Assembly: GCF_000524195.1 (NCBI RefSeq)
Contig: NW_020170419.1
Location: forward strand, 129,541 to 193,540
Origin: Echinococcus granulosus
Taxonomy: Eukaryota; Platyhelminthes; Cestoda; Cyclophyllidea; Taeniidae
Direction of reading: 5' to 3'
Length of the DNA: 64,000 bases
How positions within the stretch are numbered: position 1 is the stretch's first letter; each line of letters begins with the position of its first letter. Under the pieces are notes generated by a model. That model was not told where the DNA came from. It saw nothing but the letters and a program-made list of their open reading frames with translations, and did not search any database. Below are positions 50,705-64,000 of this stretch, piece after piece. The translations under genes and the position numbers were made by a program.

Positions 50705-53700
50705 CTGAAAATGTGGAAATTTTCCAAAATAAGGGTTAAAATGGCGTCTAGTGTTGATATGCCCCCCATTCTCGCGATCTTCGCGGCATCATAACAAGTA
50801 CGACCACCTACAGTAATGCGGTGAAGGTATGTGAATCGCACAATCAAACGATGCCTCCCTACCCTACTGTTTGAACGGTACCCAGATAGACGGCAGGAGA
50901 ATAATTAAATGCGATCGAAGCAGCGAGGAGGAATAGATGGCGATTTGCAAAGTTGTATGATGTCAAGAGGTAAGTAATTTGGTAAAGTCGTTGTTATGGA
51001 AGTGGGAGAGTGATCAAAAACGGCCCCAAAGCCGGGACTCAGAGGACACAAGGGGCTATGTGGTGATACGCCACTGGCATTACAGTGGTGGTAAAGTTCT
51101 GTACCGGCGTCTAGGCCTCTCCATACCTCCTCCTCGATACTGAGGTGGATTATTAGAAGAGGGAGAGAAATTCCGTGCACAACAAAACTTATTTATTTGA
51201 CGATTTTTACCTAATTTAACAACTCAATAATTGGAAAAAGATAACTTTTCACCTATGGATTCCCCCACTTTTCTACCCAAAAAGTCCTTCGAGCCAAATA
51301 TGAGAATTATTAATGCAAGGACTTCAGTTTGGATGAAAACGAAGGAAGAAGGATTGAGAATTTCTCAAAACAACTTCTTAAAATAGCATTGGAGACAGGA
51401 TAATTTATTGCGTTCATAGCGCCACTTCAAGAATTGCGCAGGAAATTACATGAGGAAAAATGCAAGAGGATGTAAAACATTCCCGAACTAATCACTATAA
51501 TTAGGAAGGAATTTCGTAAAAATATATAGCTCTACACCGTCCCCTCCCCCAAAATTGGGCAAATTTTTTCGCAAGTTGTTATAAACTATTGAAAGAATTC
51601 AAGCGCCTTGTGGCCACCAGATTTGAATTAATGTCCAAATTCCACCATCTACTTTCATTGCGGAATATTGTGACAGGTAGAATACAAAAACAAAATTCAC
51701 GCTTTCTCGAAGAACTATTTGCAATCCACCGTTACCCATGACACGTAAGAATGCCACTTTCCTATTTTTTAATGACGAATTTTTAGGGCAAATATTACCG
51801 CCTACTTAAACTAATTAGCAGAACTAGAAGCCATAAATTCCATCGGCTTTTAAGACAGAAATAACGTCTTACGCAGGAGTATCCTATTTCTTCGCGTCTT
51901 AAATTTCACCAAAAACGTTACTCCGGTATTACAAATATTCCTTTAACCTGGAAATTATTTGATTTTTCACTGATATCAAATCCAGGAGATTTCATTTAAA
52001 CAAATTAAGTAGGAGATTCTGTTCAGATGAACGTTTGGATTCAGAAGGGATCTTTGTAGAGAGAGATGTGTAAAAGATGGATGGAAGAAGAGGGTGGGAT
52101 ACGGGATAGGTAAATTCAGAATGCATGTATGCAGGATGGAGTGGATAGATGGATGACAACGTATTTACCAGCAGAATTTGAAAGTATAGTGCTGGATGAT
52201 ACCGAAAAAGGCAGTATTTTATTTCACGGGATTTCAAAGCTTCTTGTGTCCCCAAGCACAGCAAAACGTTAGCCCAAGAGGGAAGTTATTCAATAACACC
52301 GAGGTTATCCATTTCCTTTACGAAACGTTGCACGGACATATTACGACTTTACTTAAACAAATTAAGTAGCGTGAATTTTACGCATCAGCTTAGCACGAGT
52401 GTAGCGGTGTAAATCCGCAGCTAAGTTGAATGAATTTTTTCCATCCTTAAATCACGCGTAAATGAGGAAAGCGCATTTAGGTCCCCTATAGTTCAGGATG
52501 CTAAAGCCCCTGTTAACAAACAGACCTCAATATAAAGAAGGCGAATTAGTGAATTGTTACGCCAAAAATCTGTGTTTTGGCACACTTTTGTGAACACAAT
52601 AAAGACAACTTGCCACTTTCTTGCCAACTTTTGGCTCTCATGGAATCGAAAACTTGGTCACATTACGCAACACCTCGGTAGTGATGGCTTCAGTGGGTGA
52701 ATTTGACAAATTCACGGTTAAGTAAGGATGGGAAAACACCTAATTATCAGAAAATCATAGCCTATTGTTCGTAAGGCTTATCCAGCAAGGTAAAAGCTTA
52801 CTGCAACCTCTACTCTTACAATACTTTCTGCCTAATGAGTCATAGAAAATGGAGTATAAGGTGAACCCTCTGCATCCTCCACTCGTATATTCTCTTTTAG
52901 ATGTAGTCATACGACCATTTAAGAACGGGACGTGCTGGTGACCATCGTACAGCAAGACATTTTATCAAGTCGTGGGATAAGCTGTGTCACACACCCTTTC
53001 ATCATTAAATTTTGCAGCATGCGATATGAGGTCTAGCATATCTGAAGACTTTCATGGCCCTGTCCGAGGAAGATTTTACTTGAACCCCTTCAATGTAAGA
53101 CGTAATTATTGCCTGGTCTTTAGGAAGTGAGTGACACCTAATGATCAAATGCTGCAGCAGAACAACGCAATCATAATTTATCTACTGAGCGGAGGAAGTG
53201 GTGGGTACTTTATAACTGTGGAATCGGGTTTTTGGGGTGGACAATGGGAGAAAACAAATGACGCACCCGCGAAGCGAAGTGTATATCTCCCCTATCACCT
53301 CTCTCAAATGTTCTGCATCGTCTACAGGAACGTTACGAGACCTTAACACAGAGCTCACTTTTCTCAAGTCACTTGCACTGGATAAGAACCATTTAGGTCG
53401 AATTGATGATAATCCTGGAAGGTGAACAAGAGGCCAGCGCAGATAAAATCCCCACACACCTAATAGTGGGTTTTCACAAATTCGTTTCACTGTCCGGTAG
53501 AAAGTGAGTCAAAAGAAAAGAGGGAAAGAAAAACGAAGTTACAGCGCTACCGACAAATGAATTACCTCATCTGTAGGATACACCAGTATCTTCACTATCA
53601 ACTGCTCATTAAATCGAATTCAGCAGTCATTTCGGTAGAAGAGTCCTTTGTTTTAATCTAACATACCGCAATGCACCGACTAAACTTCCTTGCCACTTGT

Positions 53701-53880
53701 AAAAATGGTGTTTGACTAGAACAGCGTAAGCGATGTAAAAAGTCCACCTCTACGATAAAGAGGGTAGCAAAGATCAGAAACGGATATGCCATATAACCGA
53801 TCCTCCCCGTTCTCCCTAGATAAGTCTGTTGCCATCGACAATGCAGGCAAGAAATTTCCAAATGGGCAATATTGACATAC

Positions 53881-54147
53881 CGAAAGACCCTTCAATTCAG
53901 CAATCACGGTTTCCAAGCGTTGATCCTGCTGAAGGAAGTACATTCGACACGTGTAGGCGGGCTCAGATATCTCCTCGTCGCGTACTCGGAAGGTACAGCA
54001 AAGCGGATACAATTGGCTAGACTGCAATAATCCACAATTCATGATGGAGCGTAAATCCATGGCAGCGACATCGGACCAGGTCAATTCACAGTTGGACAGC
54101 GTGTGACTCCAGCTACCCTCGCAGAGGGACGGCGGAGTTTTTGACGG
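53881..54147 (-). CDS. Probable exon of an unidentified gene
   Basis: A 267-nt segment (89 codons, phase 0 at both ends) bounded by CATTCTCCTAG and TCG|GTATGT on the minus strand. It encodes a region with SWSHTLSNCELTWSDVAAMD, LYPLCCTFRVRDEE and AYTCRMYFLQQDQRLETVIA. Composition and splice sites look real, and the end resembles the strand-plus-helix close of a PH or PTB fold, but I cannot name a family. Its phase would allow splicing to the first visible RhoGAP exon at 47212, so it may be a 5' exon of that gene. Confidence 0.4.
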
Positions 54148-57100
54148 CTAGGAGAATGAAAGGCCACTTCTGCTTAAGTATGTAGAAATAAGGTTTGAGT
54201 CATTGAAAAGCTTAAAGCTTTGCAAAATTGATTTCGTTTAGGTCTTTACTTCCAATCAATGCTGTGATTTAGCAATGGTCAGTATATGCTACTGAAATTT
54301 ACTTAAGCAGCAAACATGAAAACTGACTACTTTCCGAGATGTTTAACTCTAAATGCGATATGAGATGAAAAAAATACATTTTTGATTCTGAAGGTGATGT
54401 TTGCCCAAAAAATGTTGAATTTTCTTATTAAAATTCAGTTCACTGATCAGTCAAACGTTTGGCTAGTACTTACATGGAATTGACACCTGTTCAAGTGTAC
54501 GCCTAACAATGCAATATCTCCAATCTTCGCGATTTACACTGCTTTATATGCTGTTTAGTGCCGTGATAATATGATTGGAGCACTGAATTAGTGTCGAATT
54601 TGAGTCAGAACATCCATAAGGCACCAGCACTATGCCCCAATTTCACACTTCCCCGAAACAGACATACGAAATTTGCAGCAGAAAGTGGGGAGACCCATCG
54701 TGATCGGAGCAGCAGGCTGACCACGAGAGCTAGGAATGTCTCTCAAGAGCAAGGGTCTATAGGGTAAACTGACAATGTTTAAATCTGTATTTAACAGCAC
54801 AGAACCTTCGATCGCTTCCAGACCTGCGTCACTCTGTAGCATGCGTCTAATAGGTATCCAGGCCTCCCTTTACAACAATGGAAAACTACTCTTCTAGAGT
54901 GGTTTGTCTTTTCACCACCCCAAAGTGGCTGGGTCGGGTAAACTTTAGGTATAACTACGTGGCCTTGAGTGCATTAAATCAAACCACGGAAAAGTAGATG
55001 GCAATGCATATAAATCGGGATCAGCATTGATGTCCAGGAACTGGTAGCCTCTTTATTTGATGGAAGTGATTGTTTACACACCAGTAACATAAACATGACA
55101 TTAAAGGGCCGTTAAAGATAGGCACGATGGGTTCATTCGTCTGCCACAGAACCCAAATTCGTTTTAAAAGTCATTATCAGCGCAACTGGGAATAAACTGG
55201 AATTAGCTGCAGCAGCTGGATTTTTGCCAAAAGTTCTTGAAAAGTAAGTTTGTTACAAAAAAAGTCTGCTCATTTTTTCTGAAGTTTTGCAGAGCAATTA
55301 AGTCAAAGCCGAAACAATAGAGATTAATGTGATTCGATCCTGAAGAAGTTGTTTAAAAAGCTAGGAGACCAAAAACCCCCGGCTTTGAACGGACATTTGG
55401 ATAAATTTTAGTGAAATACATAATTCTAAGTTTTAAAATCCCACAATTATATCCACAACTGGTTGTCACCTAAAAGGTGTATTCAAACAAGTACGCATCA
55501 CATATAAGAATAACTCTTTAATGGACCGGCAAAGACAAAAAGTCCTAACAACTTTGGACTTTTTAAATATGCGAAAACCTCATGAATTCATTAAAAAAAT
55601 CTCTTGAATAAAGAATATTAAGGGTAAGGGATATCAAAACAAATTAAGGAGAAAAGCTAGTAGTAGAAACGGCCTGTCAAATAGCAAATGAAAGGTGGAA
55701 GGTACTCAAGAATTGCCGAATTCTGAGTAAAAAGGATCGAAAGGCCCTCTCCCAGAGGGAAACGCTTTTGTTGAAACGAATTTTTTGGGTTCGAACGCAA
55801 AATTCTTCCTTTGATAGCCCAGTAAAGAATCATGAGTCGACAACCCTTGAGACAAACACGAAATCCTTCTGCACCTGTGAAAAAAACTTGCAGAAAAATT
55901 GAAAAAGTACTGCAGTTTACTCAGCAGGTTCCTCGGGTGATTGAAGGTGTTAGTGGTGCTTTCCCTAGAGCCCGATCAAATACCTCTTGAATCCGTCAGT
56001 TGAGTCCGATGAATGTGAACTTGTCTAATTTGCAAGCAAAATTCACCCCGGTTCAAAAACATTTGGAGTTCTCTGTCAGTAATTCGGCGTGACATTTGGA
56101 GGTATGATCTGCGGTAGCAGAGCAAATCCCCAAGAAATAATGATTCCGGTGACAATGTATGACTGAGAGAGAGATAAAGAAGAGACATAGCACATTCAGG
56201 AAGATCCTGAAGAATTACGCGCTACTAGTTGGAGATTAGCGCATCAAGATCAACGCTCAGGTGACAATTTTCTCTAATCCTTTCACTCCTGTACGTCCGC
56301 ATCAATGGCCTCCTTCAGTAAAAACCAGACGACCCTTTTGGAGAGCTCTTAGATTTGACTTGATAGACTCAACCGTCTTTTTAAGGACGTAGTTATGAAT
56401 GATGTCCGTTTCGTGGAACCTGTTTCGATGTTGATAGATGCTCCTCATGCATTTCTTGCCTCGATATTTTGGGGACCGATTGGTCGTGAGTAGGCGTCCG
56501 CACGATCAATGGACATTAAGTCATGATGCATGAGTATAAAGCCGGACCTCAGAATGGTCGTAACCTATCACTACGGCGGCCCGGGAGTATGGGGGTGTAT
56601 ACGATTCTTTAATCAGAAAATGTTCTACAAGGCATTGAAATCAGTCACGAGGGCGAGCTGTCATCCACAAACCATTATGTTGAACTTCTTCAGCCTGAAA
56701 GCGATGGCTAGTGATTATTACAAAAATCAGGGTTCTGGATTCGTGCAAAATGGCCTCCCATGACCTATCGGGTGTTATATAGACGGTTGCAGTGTCACTA
56801 CTAAACGCCGGCATCCTTTTCATGGCGGCTGTCATCTAAATCAGGTCTTTGTCATTCAAGGTCTACTCATCGTTGTCATCTTGACGGTGCATTTCGCCGG
56901 ACAAAGACGAAACTCAAAATCGCTTAGATGCTGTACCGCGATCATCATCGGTCTTCACCGATACAAACTTCCCCGTTGTGGTTTACTTACTCCGACAGGT
57001 CGTCAGAATAGTATTTTACTTCGAGTGCTTCAAAGTCATGCAAATTGATATCTGACGATTGGTTCACAATCTTGCTTCAGCTTGCTGCATAATTGTTCTA

Positions 57101-57579
57101 CCATGTGGGCAAATCGAAGCATCTGGCACAAAAATGCCTCCTCAAAGGGCAAAGTTGTGTGTCATCCTGGCATTCTGAGGGTGGCTTCCGTTAAACTACG
57201 CCACATGCGGTCAATATGACACATTGAAATGATCCGGCTGTATCAAGCTTCAACTCTACTAGGTACCGAGATTCTGCTATTCCGAAGTGGAGAACGACCG
57301 CTGAGTCTCTATCATAAGTGGTCAGAAGTCGAGTACCTACAATGAAGTTGTTTTGGAGCATGATTCGCACCTTGAAGAGTTCACATTCCTTGATAGCTTC
57401 GACAGCTTAGGTGGTTCTGTCACTTGTGAGTCCTTTACGATAACACACTGATCATAGAAGCCTGCTTCGTTAAAAAATACATTGTTGGTACATCGTTTGT
57501 GCGAGGTAGTGCAATGCCAGCGTTCTATCTCCTTGAGACTTTACTATGACTGGAAATTCATTGGAAAGTGGCGGAACTT
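54148..57579. other. Region of decayed coding-like sequence before the gap
   Basis: Several short minus-strand frames (54630-54842, 55976-56188) look partly protein-like but lack complete splice support. From about 56270 to 57579 fragments of open frame alternate with stops and shifts on both strands, for example VKDSQVTEPPKLSKLSRNV on the minus strand. This is the pattern of a degraded mobile element or pseudogene. I found no catalytic motif that names a family. Confidence 0.3.
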
Positions 57580-57679
57580 NNNNNNNNNNNNNNNNNNNNN
57601 NNNNNNNNNNNNNNNNNNNNNNNNNNNNNNNNNNNNNNNNNNNNNNNNNNNNNNNNNNNNNNNNNNNNNNNNNNNNNNN
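57580..57679. other. Assembly gap (100 N)
   Basis: Exactly 100 unknown bases, the conventional placeholder for a scaffold gap of unknown length. Anything spanning it, including the open frame called across it, is artificial. Confidence 0.99.
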
Positions 57680-60600
57680 TTGACTTTACTGTTGGCGGCT
57701 AATGCTTGCAGCCATCCATACGATCCGCCTTTTTCGCATCATTTGAAGTACATTTCCGACTTGGCAAATCAAAATGTGTCCTAAAGCCTCAAGCAGACCT
57801 TGGTGGATAACACAGGGGAGCGACTCCGAGGGGAGGCGAGGACTTGGCTTATAGAAGGAGTGTGCCTTGTGAACGAACTGCGTCATTTTTAACTGCGCAC
57901 TTGGCTAAATGGTCTCCTCAGTCCACACAGCTCCTACTTCCATCTAAGCGGGATGGCCGGAAGGCGATCAGAGCCTGTCAACTTTTCTGTACAGTAGCAA
58001 CAAATCTTATTCCCCTGGTGCTATGGCCTAATTCAACATCAGAGAATATTCCAAGTGCTACACACAAACTTTAAATAATTCAGCTGTTAAATCGCAAAAC
58101 GTAGTTTAAAATTTTGCACTTTTAAAGAAGTTTGTTGAAATCGTACGAAGGAGTTTCAAGATTGCACTAAAGAACGGAATTATGCTTCTAAAAATGCGAC
58201 ATTACGATTTTGGACCCATAAGGGGATTTTGAAATACGTCCTATTCATTTTTAGAAACTAATCCATAAATATTTTAGCTTCAGAAACGTGGGAAATTTTA
58301 ACTGGTAAAACTGGTCAATTTTTCATAGCTAATATGCATAATTTATAGCACGACATTTTATTTCCAGGAGCATAAAGTTGGTTTGTATTTTCGAAATAAA
58401 TTTGATGCACTTTTTCCCGTGTAAATTTTAAGTAAAATCCTACTTATCAACGTTTATAAAATCGGTGAATTTAAAACCAGAATCACGTGTTTATTTGAAG
58501 AAGTTATTCATACGAAGGCCGGGAAAAAATTTGCGCGATTTCGAAAAAAGTCGGGATGCATTACTAGTCGAGGCATTCATCGATCATGCAAACTAGAATG
58601 TCGTAAATTACATTTTTATAAAATCTCGTGTCTCCAGAGTCCAGAAAAAATCTCAGCCTCTAAACTGCCTTTTCTACCGCACTTCTAGCTTTCGACTGTC
58701 AGTTCTTTCCCCCAACGGATCACGTGATGGCCTAGTGTCAAGAGAGGGTGACGGTCATAACTTAGAAAGGAGGGGAGAGGAAGTCGGGGAACTATTATTG
58801 GAAAGCAACGGAGGATGACGCGGTATCGACTCTCTACAGCAATTAAAGTGCAAATCTTTTACGGTTATGGGGTCTTGTCTTGTAAAGGACAGGCCTTTCT
58901 TCCAATTGGTAGACTAGTTGTCCCGACTGTCTGTAAGGCAAAGATTTTTCCCACGTACATTTGTGATCTAAGGCATAATTTTTTAGACTCCAGCAGGCGA
59001 AAAATTCCTTTCAAACCCCGCCATTTGCAGTCTACCGCATATACGAAGCTTACAGGACCTGATGGAGGTAAAGAAGTGAAGTACCAGTAGCTTCACATAA
59101 TCCTGCTTCGGTGTCAAGAATGGAGGACTTTTATCTTTTCACAATTCATTTCCTGACTAATCATTCTGCCATCTCGAATTGCGCCTTAAACAGGGGTCAT
59201 ACAGCAGAAGAAAATTTGATGAAAAGCGACTTGAACGGGGTATCTAGAGGAGATCAGCTCAAGTTCCGCCCACCATATTCAATCCCGTAAATTTAAGCAG
59301 GCGAGGTCTTTAGGCTCCAAATTGCTTGCCTTTGCTTGCCGATATAGCAATCCAGCCATACCTACGGCCTTCCCGCTTAACTCTTTTATGGCTCATTACG
59401 ACTTGAGGCAACACTCGGAGGGAGGGGGAGAAGCGCTACTTTGGTGGCAATGGTGGGCAAATCCTATCCGAAAAGAGTAGCCACCCTCGTTTCTATGGCT
59501 GAATATCAAGTCATGATGTCATGAAAGAGAGACATCTACGCCATATGGCTGGTTTCGGGGAGAATCTCGACGGGTGATAATAAAATGAAGTCTGTCACTG
59601 GCAATTATATCTCCAAATTCCTGGTCTGTGGGCAGGCTAACGACAGCTGAAACCATAATAGACATGAAAGGTGTTAGGATTTCTGCATCTCTACTGGCTG
59701 AGTGGGACACAGACAGACGGCTGGGAAGGGGGAGAAGGGTGGAACAGGCGCATATGAAGCCACTTCAAACCGTCTTGTGCTGAGTAGCTTCTCTACGAAC
59801 ATTCCTCAGCCCTGAACAACGCGAAGCCAGTGGATCCGCGTTCCCACCAGTACAGTCCTCAAACGGGCGAAAGCCCGATACAGTGGAATCACCGAGGTGC
59901 AACACTGAGGATGGAATCAAAAGTCTTCTCGTCCTCATGAAAGCCTAATAATGCCCGTTTCTAATTAAGTAAAAATACCAGCCAAGAAAATATTGGAAAC
60001 AGCACGCAAATAAAGGACGGATTAAGTACTTTGTTGAACCGCAGTTTTGGCCACATAGGCCTAACAGTTACGCCTCTAAAATTTCAGATCTTCTATAGGC
60101 GAAAAATCTTTCCTTATATAACACACCTAGGTTCAATAGTACCAAATCAAACTAAGGTTATTTACTTTTTCCAATTTATAGTGAATAATGCACGACTTTT
60201 CTGCCTAACTTCCTTAGAAATATCCATAGCAACATTTGTTTGTACAATAAGTTCGAATAATAATAAATTTTTTAAAAAAAGTTTAAAAATGAGAACGATA
60301 TGAGTGGATGAAAAATATGAGAACAATGGAACTTCCCACTAATTGTCTGAGGAGTAAAAGAAAACGAGGCAATAAATTAAATTATTTAGAAATTTATACG
60401 AGATTTTTTAGCTGATAGACTACTAATAACACCAGAGAATTAATTGCTCCCATAAATGTTAAGTAAATTGATAAGGCACTTCTTCTTTCAAAACTTTAGT
60501 GAGAAGTCCTGCGTTTTGTTTTAATAACTCGGGGGACTGAATGAAAAAATCGATGGCCATCGTTGCGCCGGAGCGCCATTTAAAAGCCCTAACATCCGCG

Positions 60601-63600
60601 TAATTAGCGTACAACAATCGCATCTCACGCGAACATTACTCGAGGCAGTATTTTGGAACGCTGCCTTCATGCTCCACTTCGGCGCGGGAGTTTTGGTGGC
60701 ACACAGACGCTGATTAATCGACAGAGGGGGGGACAAGGGGTTGGGCGGCCTACTTTAAAAGAGGGTGGGGTGGCATCCAGATTACGGCAATTTAGAGTGT
60801 ACGGATCAACTATTTTTAGACAGCGCAGAGCGGAGTGTGTGATCGTGCAGCAAACGAATTTGCATTTGCATGAACGCAGGCAGGAGGGTTGGGAGGGGAG
60901 TTTAAAATGGTCGCCCCGCTCTCCACCACATTTTGCTACCTTTTTAAGGGCAGCGCCCACTTGCTAATGCGAGCATAATCTTCGCAGAGTATCGGTGATG
61001 GTGATGCATTAGGGGATATTCGTTTCGCTCTCTATCCAACTTTCCCGCTCTACTCCTATGAACTCAAAGCAGGTTGACTAAAACAAACGGCGCGTTGGAT
61101 GCACACTTTTGCAAAGGAGATTGAACACAACATGTCATGAAGGTGAAGACGAAATGACAAGCTGTGGTGTTGCATGAGAAAAATAATTAATCGCTGGAAG
61201 GTATTTCATGAGGAAATGTGATTGTTTGACTACTTAAACGTTTCAAAATCAAAAAATGGCACATGTTTTTGCAGTCCCTGGCATTTTTGTCATTTTAAAC
61301 AGGGCTATTCCAAGCCAAGGCCGTGTTGTTCAAAACGCCTTTGTCACAAAACGGTTGATTTAAAATTATGAGGAATGGGTGACTTCGACTCCGACTACAG
61401 GAAGCGGGACTAAATTTAAACAACGTGGTAAGTATTTACGCCGCGTAACTATCGAATAACTTTCTGCACTTCGTAGGGAGGTTGCAAAGTGCAAGCGGTC
61501 GTTTGTAAGCACGCCTATCAAAGATGAGGGAGATGGGTAGATATGCATCAGTCCGCCGTATCTGCTGAACTAAATGGGGCGGGGGAATTGTGTTTGTTTG
61601 CCTAAAAAAACCCATTTTTAGCAAAAATATTTGCTACGGAGAATTTGAAGAAGGTAGGGAATGCATTTTTGGAACGGTAAGTTCAGAAACGGCTTAAATG
61701 AACAATAGCTTAATGCCGAGCCTTTCAAAGGTAGATGCTTCTCGGTGGGGAAAGTTCTTGGGTGGGCGAGTTCGCTCGAGCAAAAATCAACCGCAAATGT
61801 CATAGCAGCTCCCGGCCTAATGGCATGTCACAGCTACCAACCAATGACACAATCTCCAAAATCTGTCAATTCAACCTGCATCACTTTCCCATTTAAAGAA
61901 AGATGCAGTGCACTTTAATTTGTTTACCAAGTGAAAGACGCAGTTGGTACAGGGTATCTCCTCCTGCATCCAAATAACCCCAATTAATACAATTTCCAAT
62001 GAAAAGTAGGACCGAGGAGTCCCATCGAGGGCAACTCGCATTACGGAACGGAAGCTCTGTGGCCTGTCGCCTATCACCACTGTTGTAGGGCTTTGATTAT
62101 ACTTCCCTAGCAAAGGTAGCTCGAATATTTGTCAGCCTCGTAACATCGCTGGCAGTAAATCGGACGCAATGCTAGGTATTCATTTAATTCGCGACGTTAA
62201 TTAAGCCACCGCCATATGCCTCCCAAATCACAAAAATCCAGGAACCATTACCCAGAATGCCTGTCCCAAGAGCCTCGCATAAAACCGCCAACGGACAGTA
62301 CATCCGAACAGCCCCAATGCATGTGTTCACCAGTGTGTGTTCTTGTATTCGCCTCTACCCCGGGGGAAGTGGGTATTTTTAACATTGGAACATGCCTCCG
62401 CACAGGACATGGGAACATGCCTGACCATAACCTAAGGGCGCAGGACTATATTGGGCAGCGACTGGACAAAATGCGCCTACGATTGGTGCTTTGGAGCAAC
62501 AAGGCTGGCTGGCTGGCTGGCTGGTTGGCAAGCAGACAGGCAGGCAGCAGCTATCCAGCTAGCCAGGTGGGTAGGTAGTGGGGCAGCAAGCTACGATCCT
62601 GCATACAAGGCGAGGGAGTTCCTTGTTTATCTTAAGCTGTGTGATTTACGCACACCAGGTGCTATATCGACCCCTCGGTGGGCGCGATTCTCCAGCGGTG
62701 GAATAGACTTTGCCCATTCCTCCTTACAATTATGTAAAGCCCGAGCCTTGGACACAGACGTATGCACTTTTAGGGGATTGTCTTAGGACATACCACTTTG
62801 AATTGTTCACACCTAGTGACTCCTAAGCCAATGTTCTCAATTCGGTGGTTACCATGGTTACCTCAGGGTCATATTCGTGAACCCAATTTAACAAAAAAAT
62901 GGCACAAGCTTACTGGTAAAAGTTCCTTAAGCAAATAAAATTTATAAAAATATTGAGAAGTAAGCATTGTTTGCGAAAACTTAAAAAGTATAATGCCTTT
63001 TTGCAAGAAAAAACAAAGTTCCATTCCATTTTTAACAAATTTTAAAATGCAATAAATCAACCTGGCGGAGATGGGACGTTTTAATTTGTGCAGCTAGTAA
63101 AATGTCACGGCGGAGTAAAGTCAAATCAACAAGGAATTTTTCGTGAATATTAGTTAGTTAACAAAAAAAACAAAGACGGAAAAATACTTAAACCTTTGCA
63201 AAGGAGTTTTTTACTCCAGTGCTTTGGCATCAACCCAATAAAACAGAAACGTTACCTAGCTTTCACCTATCCATTAGGCCTGATAACAGCGATGGAATGG
63301 ATATGAACTAATAAATACCTGAAAAAAAGTTGGTTAAGCCATTGTTAAGGTCACGTTAAATTCAGTTCATCGTTTCTAGGCATGCATTTTAAAGCATTGG
63401 GGCAAACGCATCACCCCATCATCACTACAGCGCGCATTATTTTGCCCTCCACCAATTTCCGCTTCTTCGGAACCCGGCAATGAAGAGGCTCCAAGGCAAG
63501 AGAAATTCGCCATCACATTTAATGTGTGGCATTAGGAGAGGGCGCGGCAAATGCTACTAGAGCGTACAGTCCGTAAGTGGACCAAACAGTGATTGTTGCG

Positions 63601-64000
63601 ATGAATTACACAAGGCTACATGCCTCGGATTTGGGCAAATACCTCATTTCTGACAATAGTGGGAAACTGCGTGTCATTGCCGGTGATCGAGACTATGGTG
63701 TCAAGAATGAAAAAAACATTTGGCAATGTTTAACGTGAGTGATGGACCAATTAAATGTTTCTTGCTTCAGCTACGTAAATCTTGGAAAAAAATATCAAAG
63801 CGAGTCTCATATGCATCGGATTGGCAAATAAACGCATCGCTGGTTACCCCCAAATGACCCACTAGGTAACCGCCTCACACCCCTAAGGCACCATTCCATG
63901 CCTAGCCGACTACGCAGCGGCCGACACTGCTGGTCGCTTGCTGAAGTCTGAGGTTTGGCCACCTATTACAACCAAATGCAAAATAAATGCGTAAAAAAGG
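57680..64000. other. Distal region without a supported gene
   Basis: AT-rich, with a more GC-rich island at about 60540-60970 in which both strands are open (plus 60653-60967, minus 60667-60960). The peptides are Arg/Ser/Pro-rich without a domain, more like CpG-type composition than coding. No exon chain could be built. Confidence 0.4.
62503..62524. repeat. (GGCT)n microsatellite
   Basis: About five and a half tandem GGCT units, followed by related GGCA/CAGG units up to about 62550. Short open frames here encode only Gly/Trp/Leu/Ala repeats and are not genes. Confidence 0.9.

Noticed and set aside
59864..59877. CGGGC-GAAA-GCCCG hairpin considered as part of a ribozyme or structural RNA
   Set aside because: A five-bp stem with a GNRA loop alone is common by chance. 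The CUGAUGA core of a hammerhead is absent nearby.
60653..60967. Overlapping open frames on both strands
   Set aside because: Composition-driven (locally GC-rich) with no domain, splice context or neighbouring exons.
1..64000. CRISPR arrays, operons, ribosome-binding sites, rRNA
   Set aside because: The window is eukaryotic; none of these was seen on either strand.

Overview
This window is animal nuclear DNA. It holds multi-exon protein genes with GT-AG introns, long AT-rich non-coding stretches, decayed repeats and a 100-N assembly gap (57580-57679). Many introns are tiny (27-45 nt or 65-100 nt) beside others of 0.5-6 kb, and AG acceptors sit directly upstream of start codons, as expected where mRNAs are trans-spliced. 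This suggests a parasitic flatworm, most likely a tapeworm. That assignment is an inference; no diagnostic marker such as a spliced-leader gene was found.

Four genes were reconstructed exon by exon, with reading phase checked at every junction. (1) Plus strand 5085-15811: a USP48-type ubiquitin hydrolase, 18 exons, about 1181 residues, with catalytic Cys, His and Asn in place. (2) Minus strand 26865-23043: the ubiquitin-activating enzyme E1 (UBA1), 13 exons, 1029 residues, including a 27-nt intron and a GC-AG intron. (3) Plus strand 30058-30325: a small SERF/4F5 protein of 64 residues in three exons. (4) Minus strand 47212-31667: a RhoGAP protein (ARHGAP21/23-like), 11 phase-compatible exons, 904 residues visible, 5' end not found.

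Layout: 1-5084 no supported gene; 5085-15811 USP48; 15812-23042 non-coding, with a degenerate satellite of about 195-bp period at 18052-18985; 23043-26868 UBA1; 26871-30043 intergenic, with a fold-back inverted repeat; 30058-30325 SERF; 31667-47212 RhoGAP gene, whose large intron carries an inverted duplicate of one of its own exons; 47213-57579 a few uncertain minus-strand exons and decayed sequence; 57680-64000 no supported gene.

Functionally, UBA1 charges ubiquitin at the head of the conjugation cascade and USP48 removes it, so both ends of the pathway lie within about 22 kb, transcribed toward each other. SERF and RhoGAP are unrelated to that pathway. The least expected structures are the ultrashort in-frame introns, a recurring CTACTTA/TAAGTAG hairpin seen in USP48, the satellite, intergenic DNA and RhoGAP surroundings, and the inverted RhoGAP exon copy.
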